DNA of 64,000 nt, from positions 24,044,541 through 24,108,540 of the forward strand of contig JBBMOA010000006.1 of assembly GCA_037954235.1 (NCBI GenBank), read 5' to 3'. Positions 12,201 through 24,060 of this stretch are shown here, one piece after another. The position numbers and the translations under genes were made by a program. The first letter of the stretch is position 1; every line of letters begins with the position of its first letter. Source of the DNA: Aulostomus chinensis (taxonomy: Eukaryota > Chordata > Actinopteri > Syngnathiformes > Aulostomidae). The notes beneath the pieces were generated by a model that saw only the letters and a program-made list of their open reading frames with translations, was not told where the DNA came from and searched no databases.

Positions 12201-15200
12201 CTTCTACCATGCACTGCTATCTTCGAATATGCGCGTCAGCTCGTTTCATTCATTTCTTCAAAAATGCTTGACTGGCTGAAATATGGGAAACTGTCAAGTG
12301 GGACGTCGCATGACAAAGTTGAGAGTCAAGATGTCAAGCTTAAACTGTCTTCCATGGCGTCAAACTTCGGAGAGTTTTGTGCCAGGATGCAAACCGACCG
12401 GTCGCAAGTATTTGTCGGTATTGATATTATTGCTACAAATATAGACCTACTAGAAATACTAACACATCTTCCTCCCCACCCCCCCTACATCTCTCTCTCG
12501 CTGCAGGCCGAGCGACTTTTGCGCTGCACCTGCAGATGGATCTACCCTCTTTTAATTTATTTTATATTTCTGAGCCTATGCTTTGTTACGTAATTATGTT
12601 ATGGATTGTTTGTAATTTTATTTCTGCACTTGGAAAGTTTCAGACTGATCTCTTTTTAAATAGGCCTGTTGCTGCAATTTTTCTTTCACGCGGCTGAAAA
12701 TAACAGTGCTTTCTGTTAATGATTATATTGAAACTTTGTTGCTGTTGCGTGCTCTGATAATTTGACATATAAAACATCAATTTTTAGCCTAAATGGCAAT
12801 AAAACAAAGCTTTGGTGCATTTTTTTTCCCCTTCTTTTTGGAGGGGGAATCGGGGGTGCACCAACCCCGTTGGGACGTAGAAGGGGGTGCGCAGGAAAAA
12901 AGTTTGGGAACCGCTGATGTAGCTGCTTGCCACCACTTCGGATTGTCTTTGGCAATTACTGCAGCTTTTGTGGGGCAGTGTACATTAGGGTAGGGAATAG
13001 AATCTTGTCATAAAGAAAACACAAATGCTCCCTTTTCTCCTGGCCTGTGTTTGATTGACAGCAACTGTTGGGCTGCCAAAACACTGGTGTTTCATATCAT
13101 AGAAGTGAGACAAACTAGACCAACTGCTGTAGCTTCAATTTTCCAAGCTCAGCTGACATGTATCTGTTTTCTCTTACAATCCCTGATATATCTGTCGATT
13201 AAATCAATCCAAGCAGAAAGTGGAAATGGAGCAATTGCAGGGAAAAAAAAACTACTCATATGAGGTTCATACCAAAGCAAATGCAAAAACCTAATCTCAT
13301 CCAAAGATGCTACCACGACAGCACCTAGAGGAAATATTAAAAATGTGTTGAATCTTAAAGAACTTCCATAACGACAAGACATAAGGTCTTTGACATGACT
13401 GAAGAGAAAAGCAAGCCTGCAAATCAACTGTGTGAGTCCTACATTAAAGAAGGAGTTTCATACCGTCAGTCTGTTTTTGGAGTATCTGACAAGGAGAAAC
13501 GTGTCATGGATTGCGTTGCGTGTCATAGCGGTGCAGCCTCCGAGCTCAGTGAATCGGCCATCCTGATCGTGGTTATATGACAGAGTCCCATTCCCCAGCA
13601 TCATGGACACATAAGGGAAAGTCCTCTGCAAGGAAAGTAGGGGGGTGTTTAGCTTAACACAGTGTCTCCATCTGCAGAGCTACAAATACACTCAGTCATG
13701 CTGTGATAATGGATGAAGCATCACAATGGTGCAATGCAACGCACTGATGAATCACCGCAGATACATGCAATGATGTGACTGATGGCGGTGAAGATCTGGA
13801 GATGAGTGCTGGTGATTCAGTGGCTTGAGTCATGGAATAGAGAGACGTTTCTGATGCTACCTGAGTGCCAGCTTGGCTCTTCTGCACATTCAAAGGGGAT
13901 GCAGAGAAAGAAATATGACATTTTTGAGATCAGCACAGTGTCAACCGTGTATGTTACACAGTTTACGAGATTTCATTACAGGGCCAAGGTGTTAATACAG
14001 AGCGTACACATCCGCTTTTGCCAGGAATTCAATCAGGACTGGTGAGGACAGCAGCAGGAGTCTAAGCTTGACAAGTGAAGAACAGGAGCAACCAGTCACT
14101 CACGTCACGGTTCTTATCAGCATTTGGGTACGTGTCCACAAAGATTCCAAGTCCAGTAAATTGGTTCACGCTGCCGAACACGGGACCTGGACACAGAGAG
14201 ATGGCTTAGGGTGAATTTCACGACAAAAGAAAAGCGCACGATGTTCCAGCTGAAACGTTCAAATGTGAAGAAAGACTGAGGCCCATGCATGCAAGATTTG
14301 GAAAGGGGGATAGTTAAATAATAATGATTTTAACTAAAAAAAAAGGTTTATCAACCATGTGACCACCATTAAAGGATGGGTATTATTTCAAATATTAGGG
14401 GGGATCAGAAAGTAGCAAATATATTTCATTATCCATGCATTTGTCAGTTTTTTAGATTTATTTTTAAGTCGAGGGTATATTTTTCTGTTTGAACTCAGAC
14501 AGAGTGGTAACCACCCAAACAGAACCTGACCAGCCTTTTAATGTCTGAGCCTGACCTGAGACTGGTGCGGTTAACGTGCAGCTTGTGTCACCCTGTTGTT
14601 GTGGTATAGCCTCACAAGAGCGAACTGGACTAAACTTCCATTCACTTTAAATCATGGCCAACAATTGTCAACACAAAGATATTCAGTCATCTAAAACTTA
14701 AGGCACAAGAAAAGACCCACACCTAAGAAGCCAGAATCAGAGACATTTTAAATGTTTTCTTTAAAAAAAAAAAAATTCAACACTTAAGCGAGTCATTTCT
14801 GCAGCTTCAGTGTTTAGTGTTTGTCCCTTTAAAAAACATATTGACTGGGTGCAGAGATGGGAAGCAAGCACTTCTAACACTTTGGCCAGCAACAAAATTC
14901 AATCATTCAACTATTTATCGATGACTAAAGGAGCAACTGCTACTCTTAATGACGGTTGACTTTGTAAAAGAGGATGGGGAGGGTTACTTCTGTGACAGCC
15001 TTTCACACAGACTTTTAGCTAGGTTTTAATGTTGGCTCATCAGGTACCACTTTAAGGAATTTGTCTTATAATTATTCACTTTTATCAAGAAAAACACCTT
15101 TAACATGATTCCTTTTTAGCACGTTACCTTCCCATCTTGTATGTTTTCACTGAATGTTTCTAACTTGTGTTTTTATTAATGTGATATCTTATCATCTTAT

Positions 15201-17157
15201 ACATTTTGTTGTATATGACTTGAATGAACTTACTTTATTTCCAAGTACATCCAAGTTTGGTTTTGTCGTATGAAATGTGAAATAGAAATAAACTGGAAAT
15301 TTTCAATTCTTGTAACAGAAGTGTAAAACGTGCTCTACTTCTTCAGTAATCATAGAAATCCTGAAATTCAATAACAGCAAATGTAAAAAGCTGAGAACCA
15401 ATTTTACCCATAGTGCAATTCAACTCCACTACAAGGTGAATTATTCAAGAGGTGGCTAAAGTAGCGCCGGGTTTTATGCAGCTCCCAGTCTGTGTTTTCA
15501 GCGCCACCAGTATTCTGAAACTTGATACGTTGATACATGCATACTAACTTGTTTCTTTTGTTAATTAGCCTAATTTCATTATATTTGATCATGTTTTGCT
15601 CATCTATAACATTTGCTTGTTATATAGCTTATCTTATTTTATGTTTGTATAGTAATGGGGGGTGGGGGATTCTGGAGTTCTTAAATGTCTTCTCTGTATG
15701 AATAAAACTTGAACACTGATGGTGAATTTAAGCACTTAGATGAGCCAAGGATACGTCTGATCCTTCGTTAATGTAGCATTCCGTTCTATTCCGTGAATGA
15801 GGTATGACATCTGGTGTGTAACTTACCATTCTGCATGCGATCTTTAGTTAACCAAATGGCAAGACCGTCCCCATTCAGATTCTTCTTTCCCTGGCCGTGG
15901 ATTTTAAAGTGTACCTTGAGCTCCCAATCCTTCAAGACTAGAGGCTAAAGAACAGAAGAGGACAAGCAGGTTATTCTTGTGGTGTGGTATGAGTGATTGC
16001 ATTTGTCATAGTAACAAGCTCTACATTTGAAGCAGGTTGAACTTGTCTTTTTTTTTTTTTTACAGTTACAACAGATATAATTGTCGAGAGGTGAAGGATG
16101 ATTTGAAATGATTTAACTGTGTCAGGGATTTTGGAGTCGGCCGTAACAGACTTACAATTCGGCTCCATACTGCCCCTTGTCTGCTCTGCAGGTCTGGAGT
16201 GAGTCTCACATAGTCAAGAGTAACCATGGCAGTACCCATCAGGTCCCACGATGAAGTACTAGAAAACCCCAAACCTGCAAAGAAGGCATCATGTTGGTGG
16301 GATTCCTCAAGCCTGTTTAAGAAAATGTTTGGATGCTTTAATTCCAAAACTGCAGTCAAACATTTGCACTTTTTCTGTATTACCCCACCCCCTAAAAAAG
16401 AAGGGGAAAAAAATTAGATAAAACACAAATGGGTGGCTGTGTTTATCCAGGGAAGCAGATGGACAATCACTAGTACAATGTTAGATTTAAGTGGTAATAT
16501 CTTTGTTGCCACTGAACGCCTCACAGCTTAAGAGATCAGCGGCTGTTGCCAGTTAACTGTAAATAATACCAATTAGTGTGTAAGGGGAACAAGAGCACGA
16601 CGGTATAAATAACTGCTGCATTTAAGATTCTATACTCCACACAATAGGGTTCCCTGCCTGCTGGATGACGTTATACATTTGTGGTGTATTGTTCAGTTTT
16701 TGTCTGGTATTTGTCGGTTCTTTCCCGTTTTGTGACATTGTTAGCCGAGATGAGTCACCTCAAACGACCGAACAGGACAAAGTTCCTTCAGTTAATTATT
16801 AGTCGGGTCAACTAATACAGCATTAACTTTTCTTGAAGTGAGCCAAAAATGAACACATATGTAACGTGAAAACAGCTGCTACTGTTGGTAAAGCAGCTTA
16901 GTTTCGCTCAAACACACCTCTTAGCTAACACCTCACTTGACAGCAAACTCACCCCGATAAGGCTTTACTAGAGAGTATTCTCGCTTCAGAAACTCCTCCA
17001 TGAAGTCCTGGTCTTCCGCTGTCGACGGGCCAATTAAACCCCAAAGGACGGCAAATAAACATATTAATTTGCCGATGTTTTTTAAACGAAACATCGAATA
17101 TAAATGACAGATACTTCTAAATCGAACCAGATTTGAGTTGGTAACAGCGGCATCCAT
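9261..17157 (-). CDS. lman2l: VIP36/LMAN2L-type L-type lectin, complete, 8 exons
   Basis: Membrane lectin that binds high-mannose glycans on cargo glycoproteins and helps sort them between ER and Golgi. Exons (minus): 17157-16953, 16274-16156, 15944-15827, 14186-14104, 13625-13464, 11452-11338, 11240-11118, 9403-9261. All phases fit, giving 355 residues (human LMAN2L is about 348). An uncleaved-looking N-terminal lead of about 30 residues precedes the signal hydrophobic stretch; Met22 is an alternative start, but the first ATG has the better context (AAGATGG). The lectin domain keeps the calcium and sugar-binding blocks GDGLAIW, VDTYPN, SYNHDQDG and TGDLSDNHD. A Glu-rich stalk, one membrane span and a short tail ending RRKRFY (ER-exit type) follow. 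Most blocks favour LMAN2L over LMAN2 (VIP36), but the GYFFGAS..TGDLS segment is LMAN2-like, so which paralogue (teleosts have lman2la and lman2lb) is uncertain. Confidence 0.93.
9404..16952 (-). other. Introns of the lectin gene
   Basis: Seven introns of roughly 680, 210, 1640, 480, 2010, 97 and 1710 bp. Only the 13463-11453 intron has an obvious insertion, a hAT element at 11950-12916. The 97-bp intron between exons 6 and 7 is unusually small. The others are AT-rich with no recognised element. Confidence 0.7.
11950..12916 (+). mobile_element. hAT-family DNA transposon, internally deleted, with 8-bp target duplication
   Basis: The element is bounded by imperfect terminal inverted repeats: CAGGGATTCCCTAA at the left and, read inward from the right, CAGCGGTTCCCAAA (11 of 14 match). 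The identical 8-mer atgtagct flanks it at 11942-11949 and 12917-12924, the duplication length typical of hAT insertions. Inside, a short frame from 12264 (MLDWLKYGKLSS) looks like the start of a hAT transposase of the SCAND3/ZMYM6-like kind, but the catalytic body is gone. It is non-autonomous and sits in an intron of the lectin gene. Confidence 0.85.
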
Positions 17158-17310
17158 CTTTACTCTCCCGACTCCACGCTAGTCAGGTGGTTTCCAGAAA
17201 ACAAACTACAGCTTCCGGTCTGTCCTCCACCTTGGGCGCTCCCCTCTTTCGCTTCTCAAGAGACGCTAGTTCCGGTATAGGCTTGTCAACAACCACTAGA
17301 TGGCGATATG
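17158..17310 (-). promoter_or_regulatory. TATA-less promoter region of the lectin gene
   Basis: Just upstream of the lectin ATG are two ETS-type motifs (CTTCCGGT at 17212-17219 and TTCCGGT at 17270-17276). A motif AGATGGCG at 17298-17305 fits YY1 and overlaps a CTCF-like CCACTAGATGGCGAT at 17293-17307. No TATA box is visible. This mix is usual for broadly expressed housekeeping genes. Confidence 0.5.
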
Positions 17311-17850
17311 TTAGCGCTGTTGCAATATGGCCAGAAGGTGTTTATTGGGTCTGTGCCTTGTCGAATTAGATTTACTGATCGCTTCAGGATACAATGCTCT
17401 CTTTACAACTCCGCAAAAGATCAGTTAAACCAAATTACAAATGTATTCACAACACCAGCAGTTGTAATAATTAATGGAACTTTAAAAATAATGATTTTTT
17501 TTTTTAAACAAAGATATAGTCATTATGACAAGAGGTGAGTGGGGATTTTATTTTTAGAGCAATGAGGACATGATGTCTCACAAAAGTTAACGAGTCTTAG
17601 GGTTAAAGTTTGAATAATTTTTCATTCACCCTCGCTGCAGTGAGTTTGGAATTTAAAAAAAACAGACAGTCAAAACACTACCAGAGGTCATAATATTTCT
17701 GAATTCTCATAGTTTTGCTGTGCTGAGGTGTTAATTAACATCATCTAAAACTCATACATGGTAAATTAACTTTTTCAAAGGTGATCTCTAACTATAACAA
17801 ATTATGTGTCGCTCGCGGAAAAATAAATAACATTAACACATTTCTTATTC

Positions 17851-17957
17851 CTGTCCCCCAGGGTGTACCCCGCCTCTCGCCCGTAGAAGCTGGGATAGGC
17901 TCCAGCCCCCCCCCCCCCCCCCCCCGCAACCCTTACAAGTAAGGGATAAGCGGAAGA
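17851..17957 (+). repeat. SINE-like repeat copy 3, 3' end only
   Basis: It carries 'gggtgtaccccgcctctcgc', 'gggataggctccagcc', a pure C run and 'ggataagcgg', i.e. only the last third of the repeat. The C run at about 17908-17925 has expanded at the site where the copies have a short C stretch. Confidence 0.65.
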
Positions 17958-19709
17958 TGACGATGATATTTCTTATTTTCGTGATACTTAATTCCAAGAG
18001 GAAAGCTGAAAAAACAAGCAAAAGCAGAAATTATACAAAGTATATTTAGCAGTCTTCAAAACTGCAGTTACATTACAATTAAGTTTTATAATTAGCAAGG
18101 TCTTTATTGCTTTGTTTGCTTTGTAGGAAATTGATGGAAATAGCTGAAAGCCATGTCTCTCCCAGCCACAAAAGAGTTCTTTTTAAATCATGAAACTAAA
18201 TGAAATTTTATGTTTTGGAAAACCTCTGTAAACTGTCATTCAATATAAAATATTAAATAAAAAAAAATCCAACAACCAATAGAGAGTGTTCTATACACAA
18301 GATGGAGAAATAAAACACATCCATATAATTCTCTAAAGGCATATTAGACTTTTTAAGCGTGGAGACCAAAATGGAGTGATTGAACCAGTAACCTCCCCTG
18401 GTCATCAGCCTCTATTTTCTGGTTTTGTTTTGGTTCTTTTTTCTTTCTTTCTTTCTTTCTTTTGCACCTGCTCATTTTCCGACCTGGTTGTGGGGGATTT
18501 AGCAGCCTCACATATTAGACATTACCTCTGAGCTCTGGTTTGACCTCCTCCACACACGGGAGAAGCATGCTACTAATTCTGACGTGTATGTCAATCAACT
18601 CTAGAGGAACTGGATTTGATTTAGTTGTATGGTTCTCTTCCAGTACACTCATTTCATTTTGTGTGAGCATATGCACAATGATTTGTTGTAGAATATGTTT
18701 AAATGTTTGAGGCCAGCTAAGTGAAGAAAGACAGCATCTGTAAAGGTCAATAGAAATGCCGGCTCAAGGAAGCAAGAGTATTTCTGAGGGTCTGGAAGAA
18801 GGAGGAGGTATTTGTGACTAACTTTATCATTTTACTTTATGCTCCAAATTATTCAAATGCAGGTGTTTTTTTGGAAAAAATAATGACACATTTGTGGTGA
18901 TAGTTCTTTCACAATATAAAGATGATATTCAAAAATGAAAATCGTGCCTACAATTTTCACGGCTCAGTAGATTTGCTTCAACATACATCAATTCTTTTTT
19001 CCAAGCAGCATTGGTGCATAGAGAGAGAGAACTGCTACTGCTGTGAGAAATCAGTATCTAGAGTGCCAGATAAATTCCTCAAATTTTAGTTGCTTTCTAG
19101 GATCTGTGCATAACTGGTAGAAACTGCTTCCAAGAATCAAACCTTACACAACTCATGGCAGAATGTATCTCTAAAATACATCTACTCTTTGCAAGTGGTC
19201 TCTTTACAAAATGGCAAATTATTTAAACAGATTTGCATCATGCAAAAAGGCAGGTCTGTTGGCTTATTGTGGTAAATTTGTAAAGATACACAAGACATAT
19301 GAATCTATGTGGCTGAAGTTATTTTGCATGGTCAGTGCATCCTAGGTTCAGCACCACATAGATACAGAAATACAGAGAAGCCAGAGCCTTTTTTCTATCC
19401 AAACAGGATGATTCCAGGTAGAGCCGGGTGTCTCTCCTGAGCTGGCACAGTGCTACGGAGGGACGTCTGACTCTGTCAGACAAAGTGATACAGATAGAAT
19501 ACTAGTTGCAGCAGCTAGGCCTGAAAGGTTAAAGGTCATGTATCCTGCACATGTGGAGATGAGCTCAGAAAAACTAATGGATGTTGCTATCATATTAAAG
19601 TTTGCAGAATTGGACAGTAATCAGTTGTTTTATGGCTTCTTTCCTGATTGACATCTTCATGGAACTCATCTGGTGAAGTCAGCTGAATAAACAATAAGAC
19701 CCTCTTTGC

Positions 19710-19711
<2 letters not shown>

Positions 19712-19795
<84 letters not shown>
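19712..19795 (+). repeat. (GT)n microsatellite, about 42 units
   Basis: An uninterrupted dinucleotide array in the gene-free region. The open frames printed across it are only repeat translation. Confidence 0.95.
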
Positions 19796-19796
<1 letters not shown>

Positions 19797-22700
19797 GGCT
19801 TGGTCAACCCGCCTGTTTTGTCTCATAAAAGAACAGCGCTTGGTTCGATTAATGGACAGAGCCAAGTATTGACAGAGTGGACGCTGGATCCTGGAAGGTA
19901 TTGCGGTAATGCAGTCAACTTTGGGGTGATGCTATTGCTCCTCAGAGACATGCAAAGAGACAAAGTGGGAATAAGGGAGCAAACATCATAGTGTTTATGA
20001 CCCAGCAGTGACTTTGGACCTTTAGTATTTCCTGTATATGCCCCCTGGGAAGATATATTATTCACTTGCATTATAGAGATCCAGCTGAACCTTGAAACCC
20101 GAAACATCAGCGTCTAGCACCTCTCCAGACACCCCCGCATCACCATTTGTGTATCCCATAATCCACAGCAGAGACCAACACATTCAGCGGGGGGCCGTAA
20201 ATTTAGCCTCAGTTTACAGAGTGCAGAAGATCGCAGGGTGTGCTGCATGCAGTCGCCACCCGCTGTGGCAGACTTGCGCTGTAATCCATGATCGCAAGGC
20301 CAAGAGATATTTTAATATCTGCCGGTCACAGTCAGAGTCACTGCTCATCTTATATTAAAGCCATTCACACCTGTTCTACTGTAAACTATTGGGAATGAAG
20401 GTTTCCCAGGGGAAGTCAGGGCAACAGGAACACACACTCTGCACACAGCAGTGCGGCTCATGTTTGTGACATTACAGATTACCTCATAAGCACAACAGTT
20501 GTTCATGTGTTAGTCCATCCTGATCATAGAAGAGATGGATGGGCGACTTTCCTGACGCCCCAAACCTGCAGGGCCCTGACGTCCCCCAGCTTGATGTGTG
20601 ACATCTGGTTGGTGATAATTACGATGCCACTCTGGTAACAAGTTACAATAAGTGTATGTTAATGAAAGTTATTTAATTCTTAGTTACATATAAAAGTGCT
20701 GATTACTTACTCATAAATAAGTAATTATTAGTTTTGCGAAACCTTTATGTTAAAGTGGGCAGTATGTGTCCCTTAAATATGACTTCAACTACACCGTAAT
20801 CCCAAATGCAAAGATGCATTAATTTATTGTGAGTTAATGAGTAACTCAACATTACTCTCTTAAAACTGGGTAAACACAGCTGCATCACATTGATGCTATA
20901 ACCCTCGACATAATGTATAATACAGTAAAGCCCGTCGTGCACTTCCATGGAAATGTAACAACACCTCCGTTCTACGTGTCAGTGACTGTTGTGTTCTGTG
21001 TTGATGTGACGTGGGCTCACCCACATAGGGACATATTATTTCCTCCTACATTTCCACACGTTCATTTCCAAACCATCTCTAATTCTTAGCTAGACTCTAA
21101 AAACATGCTCTGTTTCATCCGCCATTGTTTGAAGGAGACAAGGAAACTCAACACAATGGCGTAAACACTTACACTGCAAATAGGAGGGTAATCGCACCTC
21201 GACCAAGCAAGACCACCGCTCATCTACTTTGCAGGTCACATGACTAGGCTACAGCCAAATCCCAAGATGTTTAATGAGTTACTTTTGTACAGTTTACAGC
21301 ATAAATTCCACATAAGATTCAACAGAAAGCAAAGAGTTGGATTTGCATTCATATACTGTTAATTACAAATTTATTTGAATTGCAATGTCATGAATATTGT
21401 GCATTTGACACTACTGCTGGACAGTTTGTTTTAAATGAAACCTTGTATAAGGTGCCTGCCCACCGACATATCCGTATGCCTTAGCTCTGTAAGGGGAGCT
21501 GTACTTTTCAGCTGCTGTGACGTGTGAATTTACTTGCTCTGGGATCAATACATTTTATCTTGTTTTTTTTTCTTGTCTTTCTCTCACGTTCGTTTTTCTT
21601 CTGGTTCTGCTGCTGTTGCATATTTTTATCATTTGTGTCTCACAGTTTTTGTCCCGTCTGTATCCAGCAATTGAAAAGACAGTAAAAACTGTGTTGAAAA
21701 ACCATAGGCATATCAGGTATACAGCTCCCCTGCTGTGTCCGGCCTCCTAACAAGCCCACAGTGTGAAGTGGGGAATGATTAAATAATGAGGAGGCCTTAA
21801 TGCTTCCACTGGCAGGACGTGCCTTTGTTAATATACGAGCACTTAATACTGACAATAAGTGTCTGCTCTGTCTGCTTAAAGAGTGAACACATTAAGAAGC
21901 AGCAAACACCTCTGGACATAAATATTCACACTATTCAAATCAACAGGCCTGAGAGAATATTGTCAGGAGGGTGAACTATCGTTGCTTCTCATTTCAGACG
22001 CACTTTAATGGGCTTTTCATCCGCCGCCTCTTTGTGCTGACAAAAAGGAAAACACATCTTCTTAATTGGAATGCTCGTTTCCTAACTATTTTCTCCTCAG
22101 GATGTGTTACTTAGACACATTCACAGTCCATATTTCACTGCCACGTGGACATCAAATTAGCACGTTTTACATTGTTGTTAGGTTTGTCCCCCCCCTCCCC
22201 CCCTCCCCCCGAGAAGGTGAATGCTGCGTCAAAGCTTTGACTCAGCTGCCTGACTGCATGAGATGGAAGGCAGGAAACTGTCGAGGTGTCTAAACAAATG
22301 TAAATGCGGAGAACTTCTTAAAAAGATTGACTTCCTGCTGCAGTGAAAAGCTACTCCAGAAAATTAGCGATGGTCTGCCAGTGTCTGTAAATTATCCTGG
22401 AAAGTGCACTGTGTTTACTTTAGGCTGCTCAACTTTATGCAGGCAGGAAGAAAAAAAACAGGTGGATGGCAGATGAGGTTTCGTGTGAAGATTTTCTATC
22501 TATCTATTGTTCTCTCTCTCTTTCTTTTTTGCACACCTAATACAGAGGACATTTTGACTGAGAAAGAGTTCTAAATATTGTAAATAAATGTGAATGCATT
22601 TATCATTTCCTCTTTACTGTCTTCTCTATTTCAACAAATAAATATTTTATAAAAAAGAATTGGGTTGTTGTCCTACAAGCCTTTTAGGTGGCTCAGATTT

Positions 22701-23299
22701 TACTTTCCTCCTAAAACCCACAGATGATCATGTTTGCTATCATAACACACATATTTCATCATTACTGTCACTGGCAATTTCTAATCAGCAAACACTAATA
22801 AGTAGAGTACAGCGATGGAAGTAGATATTCTTAATTAAGTATTGTACCAAAGTAAAATGTTGAGGTGTCTGTATTTATATTGACTATTTGCTTTTAGGAT
22901 AATTTGTACTTTAACACCCCTATATTTCAAAGTTCCTAAATCTGAACTCATCAATTACTGTAGTTACTTTGAAAAGAAAGATTTTGCACTTAAAACAGGA
23001 CAATAGCTGATGAAAATTATGTACTTTACAAATATAAAATTATTCAACGAAATGTAACTGTACTCAAGGTGTATTCCTACACTTTGGTTTTGGGAGGCAG
23101 GAACCATAGAAAAATAATCTCAAGTGTCATTGTGAAAATCTGCCATAGTCATAGCACTTGAAACACATTCACACATATAACACATTAGAACAGTTTGAAG
23201 CTGTTCAGGTTTCAATATCTCGTATGACACAAAATCTTAAATGATCTCAACCTATGAATTTGAGGTTCTTGCTGTTTTTGTCGTGTGTCGTAATGTGAG

Positions 23300-24060
23300 C
23301 ATCTACACATACATGCCAGACGGCTGTCCCTACTCTAAGCATGGCGCAGGCTGGCGCTCGGTCAGGCGCAAGCGTAATTGCTTGTTTCAAGCCGGTGCAC
23401 ATGACATTTCCAAGCCAAGTGGCCTCACCCTTTAAGTAGCAAATGAGCTTGTGCTCCACCTGTGCTGGCAGGTGCTAAAGTATGTTAACGAGGTGTGGTC
23501 TGGTGGAGCCATGCTGCATTGCTATTTTGGAATACCAGAAAACCTTTGCACCATAGACCAGGAAGAGGCAGGTCTTTGGTCAGTGGTGTTATGTGTGAAG
23601 GGTTATCTGAAGGACACATCATCAAACAGATGGCAATGGCTCATAGCAATGTGGTTTCATTGAAGCCCAAAGAAGCGGAAACACTGGCTGCCTCCTCCTC
23701 CCAGGCCTGCTGCACCCCCAGTGGCCTCGGTGGATTCCTGCTGCTCCAGTATATAAACATGAGATGTGCTCAGATGCCTTCAGCTGGTGCTTGAGGAGGT
23801 CTGTTTCTCTGATGAGAAGTTTTAACTTTTCCTGAGTTGAAATGAGTGCGGCAATGAAATAGTAACACACAAAGCCCTGGTGCAACTTAGGTTCTGCAGG
23901 GAATGACATGAGGCACTGCGGTTGGTTTGAGTGATGTCATACCTCAGACACATCTATGAAAAATTAGGTGTCTAAATACCAAAATGACACCTTAAAACAC
24001 CCTAAAAAACACAGCGCACACACTGAACATTGAACGCCTACCGTCTGGCGCCATAGATCA
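23300..24060 (+). mobile_element. Unclassified dispersed element, copy A
   Basis: Several blocks recur in reverse orientation at 63375-63838: 'caccatagaccaggaagagg', 'caggcctgct', 'aaatagtaac', 'tttgagtgatgtcat', 'taggtgtctaa' and 'tggcgccata', in the same order. The two copies are clearly homologous but about one quarter or more diverged. The left part from 23300 is assigned to the same element only by continuity. I cannot name the family, and no transposase is visible. Confidence 0.55.

Noticed and set aside
19590..19991. Frames made of HTHTHT or CVCVCV repeats
   Set aside because: Translation of the (TG)n microsatellite.
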